From Engraulis encrasicolus (lineage: Eukaryota; Chordata; Actinopteri; Clupeiformes; Engraulidae): a DNA stretch of 64,000 bases. Below the pieces are notes generated by a model. The model ran no database searches. It saw nothing but the letters and a program-made list of their open reading frames with translations, and was not told the origin of the DNA. Every line of letters begins with the position of its first letter. Position 1 is the stretch's first letter. The stretch covers positions 28,613,634 through 28,677,633 of the forward strand of contig NC_085872.1 of assembly GCF_034702125.1 (NCBI RefSeq). Reading direction: 5' to 3'. Positions 33,378 to 52,977 of this stretch are shown here, piece by piece. The position numbers were made by a program, and so were the translations under genes.

Positions 33378-34967
33378 AGTGAGCGTGAGATGGACTAAAA
33401 CGAGAAAAGCTCAACACATGCTAAAATCCCCTCATTTTAATTTTTATAGGAACAGACACAAAGGGCTCGAGTGAGTTTCTGAAACGTAGCTTTTTCCACG
33501 CTTTCCACTCTTGAAGAAATAAATAGTAGCCTGCGTCACATAATAAAAACAACTATTAAATAGTGAATCTTTGGTGTTATACAAGATTTCACAAATTCAC
33601 ACTTTATAAGCCTTTTAAAGAGTCATATGTTTTGTCACATTCGCAAAATCATATTGACGTTTTAACATAACCTGCCAAATGTCTATTTTTTTATGAAAAG
33701 GCAACACAGCTTTCAGTCCAGAAGAATAGTCTTTCACACTCCTGAGTTACACATGTATATTCGATTATGCAAATTATTCCACTCAATGTCCATTTAAATG
33801 TGAATATGTGCCGACCTCTGGATTGGTAAGACCTCCCACTTTTTTGCACTAGAAACCATCAATAAACCTTTTGGACGCGACCACATAAATAAAACCGTCT
33901 CATCTCTGGGACTAATTCTAAATGACATGAATAATGTTCCAATATAATTGTTTTTTGACATCATAAACAGAATAATGTAGAACATATTTGGCCTACCGGT
34001 AGAATGCATTGATAATGGACATTTAGACCTGAGGTTTGTTAGATCCTGCATTTGCAAGTTTCAGATATCAGTTTCCACTCAGAATTTTCTAAATAAAAAG
34101 AACAGGGCACTTAAAGGGTCTTTCGAAATACTTGAACCCAATCTTTTGCTGTGCAATCAAAACCTCAAAATGGTAGCCCCCGACTGGAGGTCTCAACAGT
34201 GACATTTTTAAAAGAACAAACTTGAAATTATCACAAGCAACCACAACCATGAATGTTGCTGAATGAAAGCACTCTGCATTTTAACATAGCTTACTGAGTT
34301 AAGTTCAACAGCATGTCTGTCAAAAGAAAAGACTGCTTGAAAACTTGAGCTGCCAAGGATGTAAATGGATAGGGGTCGCAAAACCACAGGAACACATGCT
34401 TCACGTGGACATGATTTATTCTGTTAGCCAAACTCTTTCCATTTCGAAGACACAGTGAAAGAAACATCTCCCAAAATGTTCCAAAATCAGTTGCATCCAC
34501 TTGAGAAAATTGCTTGGAGAGCCAGCCATGTTCCATTCTGACCAATGTGCTCTTGGAAACATATTTCAGCTCAAATGAAAAATAAATAAATAAAAGGAAC
34601 AAAACACAAGCAAAAAAAGAAACAGCACACGTTCAGCAAAGGATTCCATGGATAAAGGTTATTGTCACAAAAGAAAAGATGCGGGAGTCTTCTGTATCTT
34701 CATCACTTGTGTCTATCCAGACTTGTTGATGACCGTAAGCACATCCCCCTCATCTTCTGACACACCAAAGAGGTGGGATCCTGCTCCGAGACAGAATTGG
34801 GGAGGAGTGGTGGGTTTTTTTTTCTGTGGGAGCCCTAATGACATGAGACGTAGTAGGCTGGGCATCACTTACACTCAACAGAGGCAAAAGTCCACCAAGA
34901 CCAGACCAGCTCAGAGCAGTTACAGGGATCCTACTTGGCACTAGAGAAAGGCAGAGAAAGTGAGAGC

Positions 34968-34970
<3 letters not shown>

Positions 34971-35026
<56 letters not shown>
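34971..35026. repeat. (GA)n microsatellite
   Basis: About 28 GA units. Confidence 0.97.
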
Positions 35027-35031
<5 letters not shown>

Positions 35032-37414
35032 GGTTCATGCTGGTAGACACTAAAAAGAAGACTTTTGATGGAACACCATGCAGTTGTTACCTGTCTCCTC
35101 AGCGAAACAGCTTGAGAATCTGGGCCGCTGGTGTATCTAAATAGAAGCATTGTATGAGGTGTAGTGCCAACAGCGCAGGCTCTTTCCCACAGAGCAGCCT
35201 CTGAGGTATGTACCCACTGCTTTTGTATTAGCTTTTCCATCTACTCATCAGGGACAGCATGCAGACTCTCTTTGTTTGGATGTCTCCGTTATGAGAGATA
35301 GCACTCGCACCCACAGGGTCAAAGGGTAAATTCCCCATTAGAGTGTGTTAATCTATTGGGTGATAGGCTGCCGCACAGTGTTTTGATATTTGGCATGTGT
35401 TGAGATTTTACTCAGTGGGGAGTAAACTGTGTATCTGTTCTTTTTTGCAGAAAGTGTTTTTTCCATACTTGCTTGACAGGCAGGAAAGAAACATGTCATT
35501 CACTGAACATAAGCATGGGTATTGTAGATGTTTTGGAAGAAAAAGGAAAATTGTGATTTTGTGATAGACGCAGAGTTCATCTCTGTACCATTGAAAAGAG
35601 GCGGCGTGGCTCTTTTTAATTTCTGCAAGTCCCTCAGAAACATCAAGGAACAAAGTCCAGAATATTAAAAATGCTGCAGGGTTGAAATTTGATGACCATG
35701 AGGCTAGCTAGGCTCTTTGTCAAGGTCTGTGGTGGGCACGCAAACCCCAGCCTTCATTCTGCACTACACCCAGTGTGCCCTGACTCAAACTAATCATGTT
35801 TTCAATTGAGAGAAATTCAGCACCTCCCATCCGTGAGGAAGTGAGATAATTTGTTGAACCAGGTGGTTTTGTGCTTGACTTGAAATTAAAACCCACGGTC
35901 ACGACAGCGGCGTTTGGAGAGCAGTCCAGGATAGGTGAGACATGTCTGTGTGTCTGTAAGGCTATGACAAGAAAATCACAGCTTTTAGTCCTGTATAAGG
36001 ATCTCACGACACCATAAATAAACGCTCAGCTCCACTGCAGGGATTGGTGTCGTGGACACAGGCTGGACAATCATGCAGTAATTATCGAGAGGTTGTCTTG
36101 GTAACTCTGCTGACAGCAGTCACCATCTGATCTTAATAGCACAGAACATTTTATGATGGTGGAGCAAAAGTTTTTTTTTTTCATAACTTTAACATAATTT
36201 GGTTGAATGGGTTACCAGATGAAACAGTTGTTAATTACACAAGGATGCATGGTTCCTCTATTGAAATAACCCAAAGTTGCCTGACACTCAATCAGAGAGA
36301 GCAGTTGTTTTTAGAAGTCTCTCAGGCCTACTAAGCTGCCATACCCCAAAATGTCAATCAACCTACTCTTCATTGGCCTTCCCATAGACCCCATGCACGA
36401 TTACCTCACCTGACTTTTCCTCCCCTCTGATCTCTGCTAGCAATACACAGGACAGGACAATTTTCCGTTGGCCCACTTGGAACCAATTTGAGCTGTACTC
36501 AAGTGCCCAATGTCAAGCCATCTCCTGATGTGCTGGGCTACAGTGTAATTGCGCCAGAGAGCAATTCGTCTCTATTTATTTTCCCTGCGGAGTTTACCTT
36601 TTCCCACTCATGGCTTCTTGACAGTGATCGAGAGGACTCATTCGCCTCAGCAGCAGTTTTGCGTTTTCGGACTCTGCCAGAACAGTCCACTTCCCAGCGC
36701 TAAATATTTTCTGGAAACCACAAGGGGGATGATTGAAAGCGCCTGTTGATTAATGCTATATTTGAAATCTGTGAGTTGCTTCTGGGCACGGGACGATATA
36801 CAGTATACTGTGGTGGTGTAATACTCTTGGGCTAGTCCAGTCCAGGTGCCTGCCAATGTGGTCATGGTCATGTTCCTACACCCTCACCCCAAAACTATGG
36901 TTCAGTGAGACGAAGGGGCATACATCACAACGCATGGATGGAAACCTGGTGACACTGGTGCCAGACGGCAATCTGAAAGAAGTTTTTCTCTTTTGTTCTG
37001 GAACTTTTTTTTTTCAACTCTCATTTCACACCCACAGCTGCTTTCCTTTCACTGTCAAAGTTAATAAAATCCTCTCCAAAAATAGTTCACAGGACAAACA
37101 ATTACTCATAAAGTGAGTTCCCATGCATAATATTCTTTTCTGTCTTGTTTTTTTACCAGAAGAGGCTGCTAACAGCATAGTGTGTGGTTTTGGTCATTAA
37201 ATGTATATACAGTAAATTGTTGCATGGGCTAAATGAAGTCGTCACTGCTCTCTCCCCATGATGAAAAAGCACAAAGCAGCTTCAAGTAGACAGGCCAACA
37301 CAGTCCAAGAAAAAGAGTGGCACTCTTCCAGCTACTGTAGTCTCCACCAGTGTTCGCGCCTGTCTCTACTGCTGCCGCCGTGGGTCAACACGTTCCTTGT
37401 GTGGCACCTTACTG

Positions 37415-37620
37415 CAGTGTTTCCCAACCAGGGGTACGTGTACCACTAGGGGTACGCGAGCACACAACAGGGGTACTTGGAAAAATGTAATTTTAACTAA
37501 TGCATGGTGCATAGTCACACTGCATTAAAGAAGGTGCTGTAAAACATGAGTTTGGGGGTACTCATGGCACAACAAAAAGGCTTAGGGGGTACATGACACA
37601 AAAAAGGTTGGTAAACACTG
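37415..37620. mobile_element. hAT-like MITE
   Basis: Ends CAGTGTTTCCCAACC and GGTTGGTAAACACTG, with 8-bp target duplication CCTTACTG at 37407-37414 and 37621-37628. The interior is rich in GGGGTAC. Its ends resemble those of 27705-28043, so the two may share a transposase. Confidence 0.9.
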
Positions 37621-37939
37621 CCTTACTGTTTTAGGGGTAAAGGTTTCTGTGCTATACAGGATGTCTATCAGAGTAACAGATGATTTCCTGCCGTGCTCCA
37701 TGTGCAGATGACAGGGCAAGGAAGAATACGGAAATGATGGAAGAGGCCTTTGCATTCTCAGGTGTACTTTTAAAAGATGGAGTCCGTACCAACACTAGGC
37801 TGCTGTTTCCTCATTTTAATTGTAATCACTGAATCATAGCAAACCATCATGTTGACACTTTAATGCCTATGACCACTTTTTAAAAATACCACATATTAAA
37901 TCATCCTGCTTCTAAAACGCTTACAGTCTTTTTTTTTAG

Positions 37940-38048
<109 letters not shown>

Positions 38049-38208
38049 TCTATTTCTCAGTGGAAAACCAGAGGTATAGCCTCTGCAGAAAGTGATCTGA
38101 TTCTGATTAGCAGGGAAAATAAGTCTTTCTAATGACTTTTCCAGAATTTTGCAGCACAGAGGTTTTCACGCATTTTTAATATCCTTATACTGTTAAGAAT
38201 GATGTACC

Positions 38209-38370
38209 AAGCCAGGCCCGCCGACAGGGGGGTATGTTGTCCCGGGCCCAGGGAGATAGGGGGCCCAGAATTGGCTCCCCATTACATTGTATGTATTGGG
38301 GGGCCTTTTCTGATGATTTTGTCCTGGTCCAAGCGAAAGCTGTCAGCGGCCCTGCTTGAAGCAGTGGCAA
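38209..38370. repeat. GGGCCC-rich dispersed repeat
   Basis: Text such as CCCGGGCCCAGGGAGATAGG, ATTGTATGTATTGGGGGG and AGCTGTCAGCGGCCCTGCTT recurs inverted at 48545-48710. Looser relatives lie at 41880-42035 and 48950-49200. Confidence 0.6.
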
Positions 38371-38563
38371 TGTGGCCAGTGGCCACTTGGGTTGAATTAG
38401 AGTAGATTCATTTGTTTAATAATGTGCAGACTTCTGTATTTTCTTAAAAGACAGCAGAGCAATCATCAGGCAAGTTAAGAATATCAAACATGCTGAGGAG
38501 TGGAAACACGATAACCATGTGGCTCCTTGATTATTCTGATTGCAGGAGACAAGCCAGAGAGTG

Positions 38564-38565
<2 letters not shown>

Positions 38566-38661
<96 letters not shown>
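38566..38661 (+). repeat. (CAG)32 tract in the 5' UTR of angptl1
   Basis: 32 uninterrupted CAG units, starting 20 bp after a likely 3' splice site (TCTGATTGCAG, ends 38545) and ending 22 bp before the angptl1 ATG. Confidence 0.95.
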
Positions 38662-38662
<1 letters not shown>

Positions 38663-38683
38663 TTCAGAAGCCAGCCAGTTGCC

Positions 38684-44564
<5,881 letters not shown>

Positions 44565-46080
44565 GGTCCAATTCACAGTCTAGCGCTGTCTCCAAAGCTG
44601 CAGACTGGGAGGGTCGGCACCCTCATCCCTTCGGATCCTCCTGGACCATGCTGTCAACAGCTCTGCTTTGTGATGGTCCGTTCGCATTTGTTTACTGCTT
44701 TTTTTGAGACTGAACATTGTGTTCTCATTCCTTACTGTGTATGTTTATGTATATCATGGTTGCCACACACTCTCTGAGAACTTGCACGGGTGGTATAGTG
44801 GATTGAACAATGAAATGAAGTGCAGCTGAAAAGTGGTCACCCTCCCTCCCATTCCTGGCATTGGCCCCAGCACACCCCCATCCTAACCTTAAGTGTAACT
44901 CTTAACCCAAACCCCCACCCAAACCCATATTAACCCTACTCCTACCCAAGTACCGCTTTGTTCAGCAGTCTGAGCAACAGTACAGAAAGAAACCCATAAA
45001 TTCATTGCCAGTATGATGGTCTAGGTAGGGCATTCCTCAAACATTTCTCAGTGTGCCATGGTCCTGAGACAGCAGAATACCACTGGACTGTCAACCATGG
45101 CAAAGCATCAACATCTTCTTGGTGAGTTAACCTCACAGGTAGCAACTAAAGGCTTAGTTACTAAGCCATTACCAAGAAGTCAGGAATAACAGCTACGTGT
45201 ATGTATGAATTGTAAGTGTATAAATTCAAGAAACAAAATAAGTGTGTTAGAATGAATGGATGGATGAAAAGCTGTTGTTTTTCACATCAGATGCACTCGT
45301 GTTTTTGTTTCCTTGTGTGCTTTATTTTTAAAAGGTTATTATCTTGTTACAACCTTATGCATTTTTCATCCTAAAGATTTACTGGTTATGTATTCCAGAT
45401 GTGAATAGTTGTTGCTACACCCAGATAAATATGGTCATCAATAATTCATGTGAGTTCAAAGAAAACAGCAACTTCTGGTCAAGTTGTTTATCATGTTGAA
45501 TACAGCAGGAGGGAATATATTTAAACAATTAGTGCAAATCATGTTTAACGTGGCAAGCTGTACAGCGGATGTTATTGCCATTCCCACAGATGATTCCTTT
45601 TCAGTGTGAGCTACTGAGAGAAAGTGAGGATACAAAGAAATGAACGAATGAACTTGTGATTTGCGTCAGCGGTTTGAGAGATTGGAAGATATAAAGTAGC
45701 AACCAACTAGCGCGAGGCAATGGGACAGACAACTAGAAACACATTGCTGAAACCCAGACAGGAGGAGGGAGGAGGAGTGGAGGTGGTGAAGTGGGGAAGC
45801 AGGGGGTGGCGGTGAGCAGGAATTGGGGATGGAAACTCTCCAAATTTCCGTGGATATGTTTTTTTCCTTCGATTTTCCTTTTAAACACAGAAAATTTACA
45901 TTCTTTCCATCCACATGCGTTCAGCATTTTTTGATGTTTTTGTTCAGTGTTTTTCATTCAAAGGACTCACGAATCCTGGAGGTCTGTGATCACCATTGAC
46001 ATGGCTCTCGTTTCGATGGCAGGAAACTGTAGACTCATGTGTTGAGCTTGAGGCACAGTCTGTTGGTGCGAGGAGCCTTC

Positions 46081-46086
46081 AATAAA
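46081..46086 (+). terminator. angptl1: Possible angptl1 polyadenylation signal
   Basis: First AATAAA on the plus strand that I see after the stop; it implies a 3' UTR of about 1.5 kb. A variant signal further upstream cannot be excluded. Confidence 0.4.
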
Positions 46087-47271
46087 AGTTGATGAATATC
46101 CTTAAAAGACATACTATACTTGGGATTCAAATTTGTATGCGTTCACTGATTTTTGACCTAGTCCAGTTATGTGATTGGTTCAACTTTTGTTTATTGGAAG
46201 TTAATGTATAATAAATGGATGTTGAATTAAAAAAAAAAACATCAAGTCCTGCATGATGTGTGCTAAAACAACAAAACCCATCAGCAACCATTGGTTGAAA
46301 TATCACAAAACAGTCTGGAAAAAAACAAGCCAGAATCAGATAGTTCTCAAAACACCACACAGAAGTTTTAAATGATTGTGCAGACAAGGTTCAAGTAGAG
46401 ACGGGGCGCCAATGGTGGTGTGCCTACAGTCTAAGCAAACTGACTGCTGAGCACAGACACTCATCCAAGCCACAAGACTTTGAAGAGCAGACATAGGGCA
46501 CAGGACAAAAGTCTGCCTGTGGCATTCAAGCATCACCAGACATCGGCCAGGCTGCTGAAAGGTATTAAACGACACCGCGGCCCTCATTGTGTCCCAGACA
46601 CATCCTGCCTCTTCAGCATAATATATATATATAGGCCTATACAGAAATGTGGGAGAAAAACTGAAAGGCTCACCACTGAAGCGTATTGTAAAGCTTCATA
46701 AACAAGCTTTATTGCCACATAAAAAAGTCACGCCAATCCAACATCCACTATCCAAATGCCACATGGGGAATAGCAATAACAATATTGTCGGAGAGGCTGC
46801 CCAAAGTCCTGGAGAGGGTTGGCTGTAGGGCTGAAGAAGACAGTGAGTAGAGTAGAACGCGTCTAGTAGGCCTAGTACATTTATGCCAAACAGTAGAAAC
46901 ATTGCTCATACGCTTGCCAGCACTAGGCAAAATCAAGATCCACTGATTTAGCTCCACAGTTTAAACACCAAAGCGGTCACATGCCATTTTCCATTTATGG
47001 CCATGATGGCATGAGAAGGCCAACTCGTTAGGTCTATGAACATACTCCCTGCAAGTTGTTAGCATGTGATTTTGCTACTTTAAAGCTGAATGCAAACAGA
47101 TGGTTGCAATGGAGAAGAATACCACCACACAGTAATGCCACTATAGGTTATGGCCATTTCACCGCCAGGCGTGCTATTAGAGCGTCAGGGAAGATCAGGG
47201 GCAAGGTTGGTTTTAAGGAAATAAAACAGTATATTGAACATGGAATATGTGTTTATATGTATTTCTATTTA

Positions 47272-47306
<35 letters not shown>

Positions 47307-48544
47307 ACATATTACTGGACATGTGTGAATGAATGTAAGACTTTGTAATGGCCTTTATGTTCTAAATGACATGTATTTTTAGCCTACTATTTCAATATCT
47401 CCAAGAGATCTAGGCACTTAGTGCTTTACTGTAGACCTCCACAGCTTCCCTTTTGGCATGTCATTGCATGGCACAGTTTACACTTCCCGTTCATTTACTG
47501 AGCCAGCTTTCATATTATTACTTGGATGTGCTTAAAGTCTAAAGATCTGTTTTTATTCAAGAGAGATTTGTTTGGCACTAAAGATGGAACAGGAGTCATA
47601 TTCTTCACTTTGCGCTTACAATATTTGTGTTGAATGGAAACATAATTTGCTGTGAATATATAATTCAAAGGGCAAATGATGATCTTCATATACAAAGCTC
47701 TCTGAGCAGCACTGAAGTTATTGCTGAGGTACAATTTCATAAGAAAAACGATCCGGTAAACAACCTTTAGTTTTGTTAGATAATAGTGGTTGAAGTGTAA
47801 GTGTCCATGACTTGTATGAAAAGCCTTGTGATCATGAATATGTGTTGACATAAACTGAACGAACCTGAGGTTTCTCTTGTGACTGCCTTGGAAAAACAGT
47901 CTTTCTTCTGGCAGTGTCTATATAGCCACAGCTCAGCACGTCTTCAACAGGCTAGATGGAGGATTGGGATGAGTCCCGTTCCCACTGGCCTGAGTAAAAT
48001 GTCATGTTTTTGACACACCACAACTGGACAATAGCTGCCAAACAACTGAACTGGCTTCAGTCATGATGAATACTATCGATTTAGTATTTTTAGTCTGAGT
48101 ACCTGGAAATAATGTTATGGTGTTGTAGTTAACTGGCCATAGAATTCACATACCAGATTTATGTGGTGTAATGTATTTTTTACATGGTTGGAACTGTCAC
48201 TGATTTGTTCGAAGTGTTCTTAAAACCACCTTTCATTTTCTGAGTAGAACACTTGGTAGGCTAAGGCAACATATTCATTTTATAGCACAACACATTAGTG
48301 AATTAATAAATCACTAATGTGACAGCTCCATTTTCTGCTATATAAACCATTTGCAAAGAAGTGTGAATGGTGTTGGGAGTCTTGAGATGGGTAGTGTTTC
48401 AGCAAGGTTTGGCTTGGCAGACCTTCATGCAGAACGGTTTGTTATTTGGGTGACCTGTCTGTGTCCAGCTGCACAATGAGGCAGTTTAAACAGAGCTTTC
48501 CTCTTTGGTGTAGATCTTTCAGATTTGTTTTCCTCATCAAGTCA

Positions 48545-48710
48545 ATTTAAGCAGGGCTGCTGACAGCTTTGGCTGGGCCCAGGACAAAGTCATCTGAGCC
48601 CCCCCCCCCCCCCTCCCCCNCCAACCAATACATACAATGCAATGTGAACTCGATTCTGGGGCCCCCTTCCCTCTGGGACCGGGACAGCTGTCCCTGTCGG
48701 CTTCCCTGAA
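48545..48710. repeat. GGGCCC-rich dispersed repeat, inverted relative to 38209
   Basis: CAGGGCTGCTGACAGCTTTG, a C-run with the single N, AATACATACAATGCAATGTG and CCTCTGGGACCGGGACAGC match the complement of 38209-38360. Confidence 0.6.
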
Positions 48711-49514
48711 TTTCAAACAAATTTCACACAAGTTATTATAGGCAAAAGAGCCAGACACATTTTCACCCAAATTCCAAACTAGTCCTTTTTATTTTTGACC
48801 AGAGGGATTTAAGTTGTTTTATACGGTCTTAAAATAGAAAACACACTCAATAAAAAAATACCCAAACCTCAGATTTGCATAATCCTAACCAGCTCTGCCA
48901 ATGAGCGCCTAAACTCTCCATCCAGTGCCAGGGTAAGCCATGGACCATGTGCAAGGATGGATTACTGCAAGGGCCTACCGGGCCCAGGCCCAGGGGCCCA
49001 AGAGTCCAGAGGGCCCTGAAGCCCAATCTTCTAAATTTCCATTCTCATGTTGTGTAAAATCACACTTTTAACAACTCTATTTTCACATATTTTCAGGGGG
49101 AAAACACCTGAATGCCCAACAATATAGGGTCTCTAACATCTGGAGGGGGCCCTTTCTTGCTGTCTGGCCCAGGGGCCCATGGAGTCATGATCCGTCCCTG
49201 ACCATGTGTTCTTTCTTCTTCTGTGATTGGCCCACCCGTCTTGCCTCATGTGGAAAATGCGTAATTGGCTCCTCCATACTCTGGTTTGTTCATTGGCCGT
49301 AGTCTGTCTGGACGCTGACAACCACAAGCACCACCACCACCACCACCACCAACATGTTGTGCCAGTGTAGACCAGTGGCCGACTGCAGTAGCCTGTTTGA
49401 GGTGTCCTGAACTGCGCTTGTCTCTCAGTGGACTTGATTCATTCTGGTCAGGATTCTGTGTGTGTGCCAGAATCTGGCCAGGGGTAAGGCCTGGTTCCGG
49501 GTCTGGAGGGAGCG

Positions 49515-49554
49515 CGCACTCGCAATCGCAATCGCACTCGCACTCGCACTCGCA

Positions 49555-49635
<81 letters not shown>

Positions 49636-49691
49636 TCACTCACTCACTCACTCACTCACTCACTCACTCACTCACACACACACACACACAC
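49515..49691. repeat. Compound (CACTCG)/(CA)/(CACT) microsatellite
   Basis: CGCACTCG units, about 36 CA units, then about 10 CACT units and CA again. Confidence 0.95.
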
Positions 49692-49817
49692 GGTCCCTCA
49701 TGCTTCTAGCACACACGCACACCTACACACAGCTGTACTGGCGCTGGTGGAGAAGAGCGAGTGTGTCATTCAGGGAGAGAAACCTGACCATGTCTGCAGC
49801 CGGGCAGCTGAGCAGGG

Positions 49818-49868
49818 GTGTGTGTGTGTGTGTGGTGGTGGTGTGTGTGTGTGTGTGTGTGGGGGGGG
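49818..49868. repeat. (GT)n/(G)n tract
   Basis: GT run broken by GGTGGTGG and ending in a G9 run. Confidence 0.9.
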
Positions 49869-52449
49869 GTATGTTTGCCCATGTTGGTCTCTCCCCATGG
49901 AAAAACCCTGTGGAGAGGCACAGACCTGGAACCACCGGGATGTTAGGAACACTGCTGTGTTGATGCCTCATCAATCTTGCAACACAGCGGGTGGTGCCCG
50001 AGAGCCCACCGCTGCTGGGAAATCCCTGAACAGGTATAGCGTCAGGGCCAATCAGCGTCCAGCTGTCCGCAAATAGCCTGTGACAGACAGCGAGTCATTC
50101 TGCAGTCTGTTTATCAAGGAGGCCATTGACAGAATGAGCAGCCTCCTTCACTCAGAAATAGGCTGATATGATATTTATATAAAAATATACTGTATGGGCA
50201 TAAGCTAGAGCAGTTTCTGAAGTGTGTCGGTAGTAGGGGTGGGAAGGGGGAAGGTCTGTTTTTACTGACAGCAAAGCGAATCTTTTCTCAAGCATAGTAA
50301 CTAATCCAATGATAACAAGGAGACATTTCTCAAACTGTCTATCATGATGAACCCAGTGTCTATTGGATCGAAATCCTGCAGAGTTAAAGTATTAAGTGTT
50401 CAGGACTCGAAAGCTGTAGTCGTTTCATCTCAATCCCCTGGATTTATCACAGGAAATAAAAATGACATCTTGGAATAATATGAATATCAGAGTGGTCATT
50501 AAATGGAATTTGTGCTATTAGCAGCATCTGTATACCACTTACACGTGTCTTACTCTGGACAACACAAGAACTTAATCTAGCGCTGCATATTCTAGTACAT
50601 ATACCATGCACACATTTGCATGTGTAGACAAACAGACATAAATCAAAAGTCAAACCACACCACATGCTGATTAGTTTTGTGCAATATTGTGTTTGTGACT
50701 CTAATTACAGTTGTTGTGAAATCACAAGACAAGGACAGGCCTGTTTTCAGCTTTCAGGACAAAGTCAGCATTACCAGGTTCCCACTAACCATTGTGCCTG
50801 CTACACCTTCTGTATTGGCTCTGACAATTAGACAAAGTGCACATGACTACTCCACTGGACTTGTGCATATGACAAGTGACGATATCTTGCATCCTCAGAT
50901 GCAATAAATGTGTAGGTGGCAAAATGAAAACCTTTAGTGAAAGTGCACTGATGCCCCCTCCTGGTAGAAGGAAGAGTGGAATTGCTTTTGTTCTAGAGGG
51001 TAACTGTGATTTTTTCTTTGTCCTTTAGTTTAGATCACTGCTTCTTCACTGGAATAGTGTTGACCCACAGTTTTCCATGGTCATTACATTATGGCCCAAT
51101 CTTTTGCTGCACAATTGGATACTGGTTTTCTTTTCAGAATGTTTGTGTGCGTCTTATTCTAAAAAAAAATAATAAAAAAAATAACCATGCCTGTTTTAAC
51201 ACTGCTCCCCCTCTCGATGACATGGCGGTCATTTATTCAATACCGCATCTTATTTTGTGACTGACAATAAAAGGGTGAATTACCCCTCCACAATCCACTT
51301 TTAGGTCCCAACCCACCAGTTAAAAGACATTGATTTAGATTTCAGCAGGCAGCCAATTGTTGTGACTACTGTGTACTCTTTGCTTTTGTACATTTATATT
51401 AGCAATACACAGTGATGTCACCCCCACACTTCCTTTAAAACTCTAATTTAAACCCTGGGTTGGTTTGGAGGGTAATTTTGAGGAGTGAAGATGACAAAGA
51501 AAGATTATGGTCTTTGAAACCTCCTATTACAATATCTACAACCACCAGCAGCAGCAGCAGCTTGTTCTCTACAATAAACTCATCTTCTCATCCCTGTCTA
51601 ATGCGATCATGATTTAGGTATTGATATGAATGAAAATTATGACACACTACTATCACACTACAGTGCTCAATCTACCGTAGTACTTCTCATTGTTACAGGC
51701 ATTCCTGTTTCAAACCCTCCTCCACGGGCCAGCTCGAGGCCATGAAAATGATAAGGAGGTAAACAACTTCATGTCAGCCACACCCATTTCTTTTCAAAAG
51801 TCTGTATGAGCTGGTATTCTGTCTTTTCCACCACATTTTGTGTTATGATCACAGCAGACCAATAGGAATCAGCCACCAAAATGAGAAAAAAAAATTGGCG
51901 ACTTGGTAAAAGCTTCCTTGTATTCTTCGCCTCATGTTCTTTCATGTGTTGAAAAGACCCCATGTATGTGTGCAGTTAAATGTTCCAAGCGTGTCCGTAC
52001 ATGCTCTTCCACAGCCTCTAGTTCTACCTGGAACCCTAAGCATGCCTCAGCAGCTCTCACGCCTCCCAGTCACAAATGTCAGGGCGGGTGGAGGACGTGT
52101 GGCGGTAAGAGTACGAATACTCTGCCTCTGAGTGAAGAGAGGCCCATTTTCAGGGTGTGGCAGTGTTGTGCTACTCAGGTAAAGACACCAGACCCCAGAG
52201 GTATGCCTAAAGTAGCTCAGACACAATATGGTTGACAACGTGTGTCCAATTCCATAGCCCCAACAGAAATACACATGAACAAGCTGTGTAGAAATTTAAA
52301 ATGTCAGCATACATTGTTTAATGGTAAACATAAAAAACATACAGACTAAAAAAAATCACATTTAATTCCCTGTCATAAAGCATTGTGGAAGTGGAAGAAC
52401 TGATACAACACCAAAAAGCCTCATGCTGTTATTTCCTTGATGAAGATGA

Positions 52450-52580
52450 TGTTAACCCGTTAAGACACACCGTTATAGATGTGGTGTCACTAGAATGGCA
52501 ATAACCAAGTCATAGTGCATTACTAAAAGCCCTGTGTTGTGTCATAGTAGTGCAGTACTATGGCAGCTAACTTTCCAATG
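52450..52580. repeat. Dispersed repeat, copy 1
   Basis: TTAACCCGTTAAGACACACC, CCCTGTGTTGTGTCATAGTA and GTACTATG recur at 56862-56972 (CCGTTAAGCCACAAC, CCCTGTGTTATGTCATAGTA). Family not recognised. Confidence 0.7.
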
Positions 52581-52584
52581 ACTA

Positions 52585-52895
52585 TTAAAGGGGTATGCCA
52601 CTATTTTGGGGCTTAATATAGTTAAAATCGTTGGCTGGGGTTTATAAAGGTGGTAAAGTGTCATATTTTTCATGTTAAGCGTTGTCTTGCTTTAAGACAA
52701 GTTAAAAGAGGGAATATGTCGCTAAGCTAGTGAAAGTCAATGGATCCGTGTAGCATGCTACAATGCTCCCTCTTTTAACTTGTCTTAAAGCAAGACAACG
52801 GCTTACATGCAAAATAAGACACTTTACCACCTTTATAAACCCTGGCCAACGATTTTAACTGTATTGAGCCCCAAAATAGTGGCATACCCCTTTAA
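52585..52895. mobile_element. Palindromic MITE bounded by TTAA
   Basis: TTAAAGGGGTATGCCACTAT and its complement form the ends; the inverted arms are about 130 bp. A second, internally deleted copy lies at 62108-62307. Confidence 0.88.
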
Positions 52896-52977
52896 CCACG
52901 TGCCACAGGAGGTACGGCGACGGCGTGCTTTAAGGGGCTACGGGAACCTCTTGTCATCTCCTTCACACTGAGGCTCC

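Larger units (their letters stand above)
44565..52977. other. Spacer between angptl1 and cldn1 (convergent 3' ends)
   Basis: No coding exon recognised. It contains the angptl1 3' UTR, GGGCCC-rich repeats (48545-48710, 48950-49200), (TA)n at 47273-47300, a CA/CACT array (49558-49691), a dispersed repeat (52450-52580) and a palindromic MITE (52585-52895). One N at about 48620 follows a C-run, suggesting a sequencing problem. Confidence 0.5.

Noticed and set aside
38540..38683. Poly-Ser extension of the angptl1 frame
   Set aside because: No ATG in frame; begins at a splice acceptor and only translates the CAG tract. The signal peptide at 38684 marks the real start.
49397..50076. 188- and 204-codon open frames across the CA/CACT array
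   Set aside because: The repeat lacks stop codons in these frames; His-Thr and Ala-Leu runs only.
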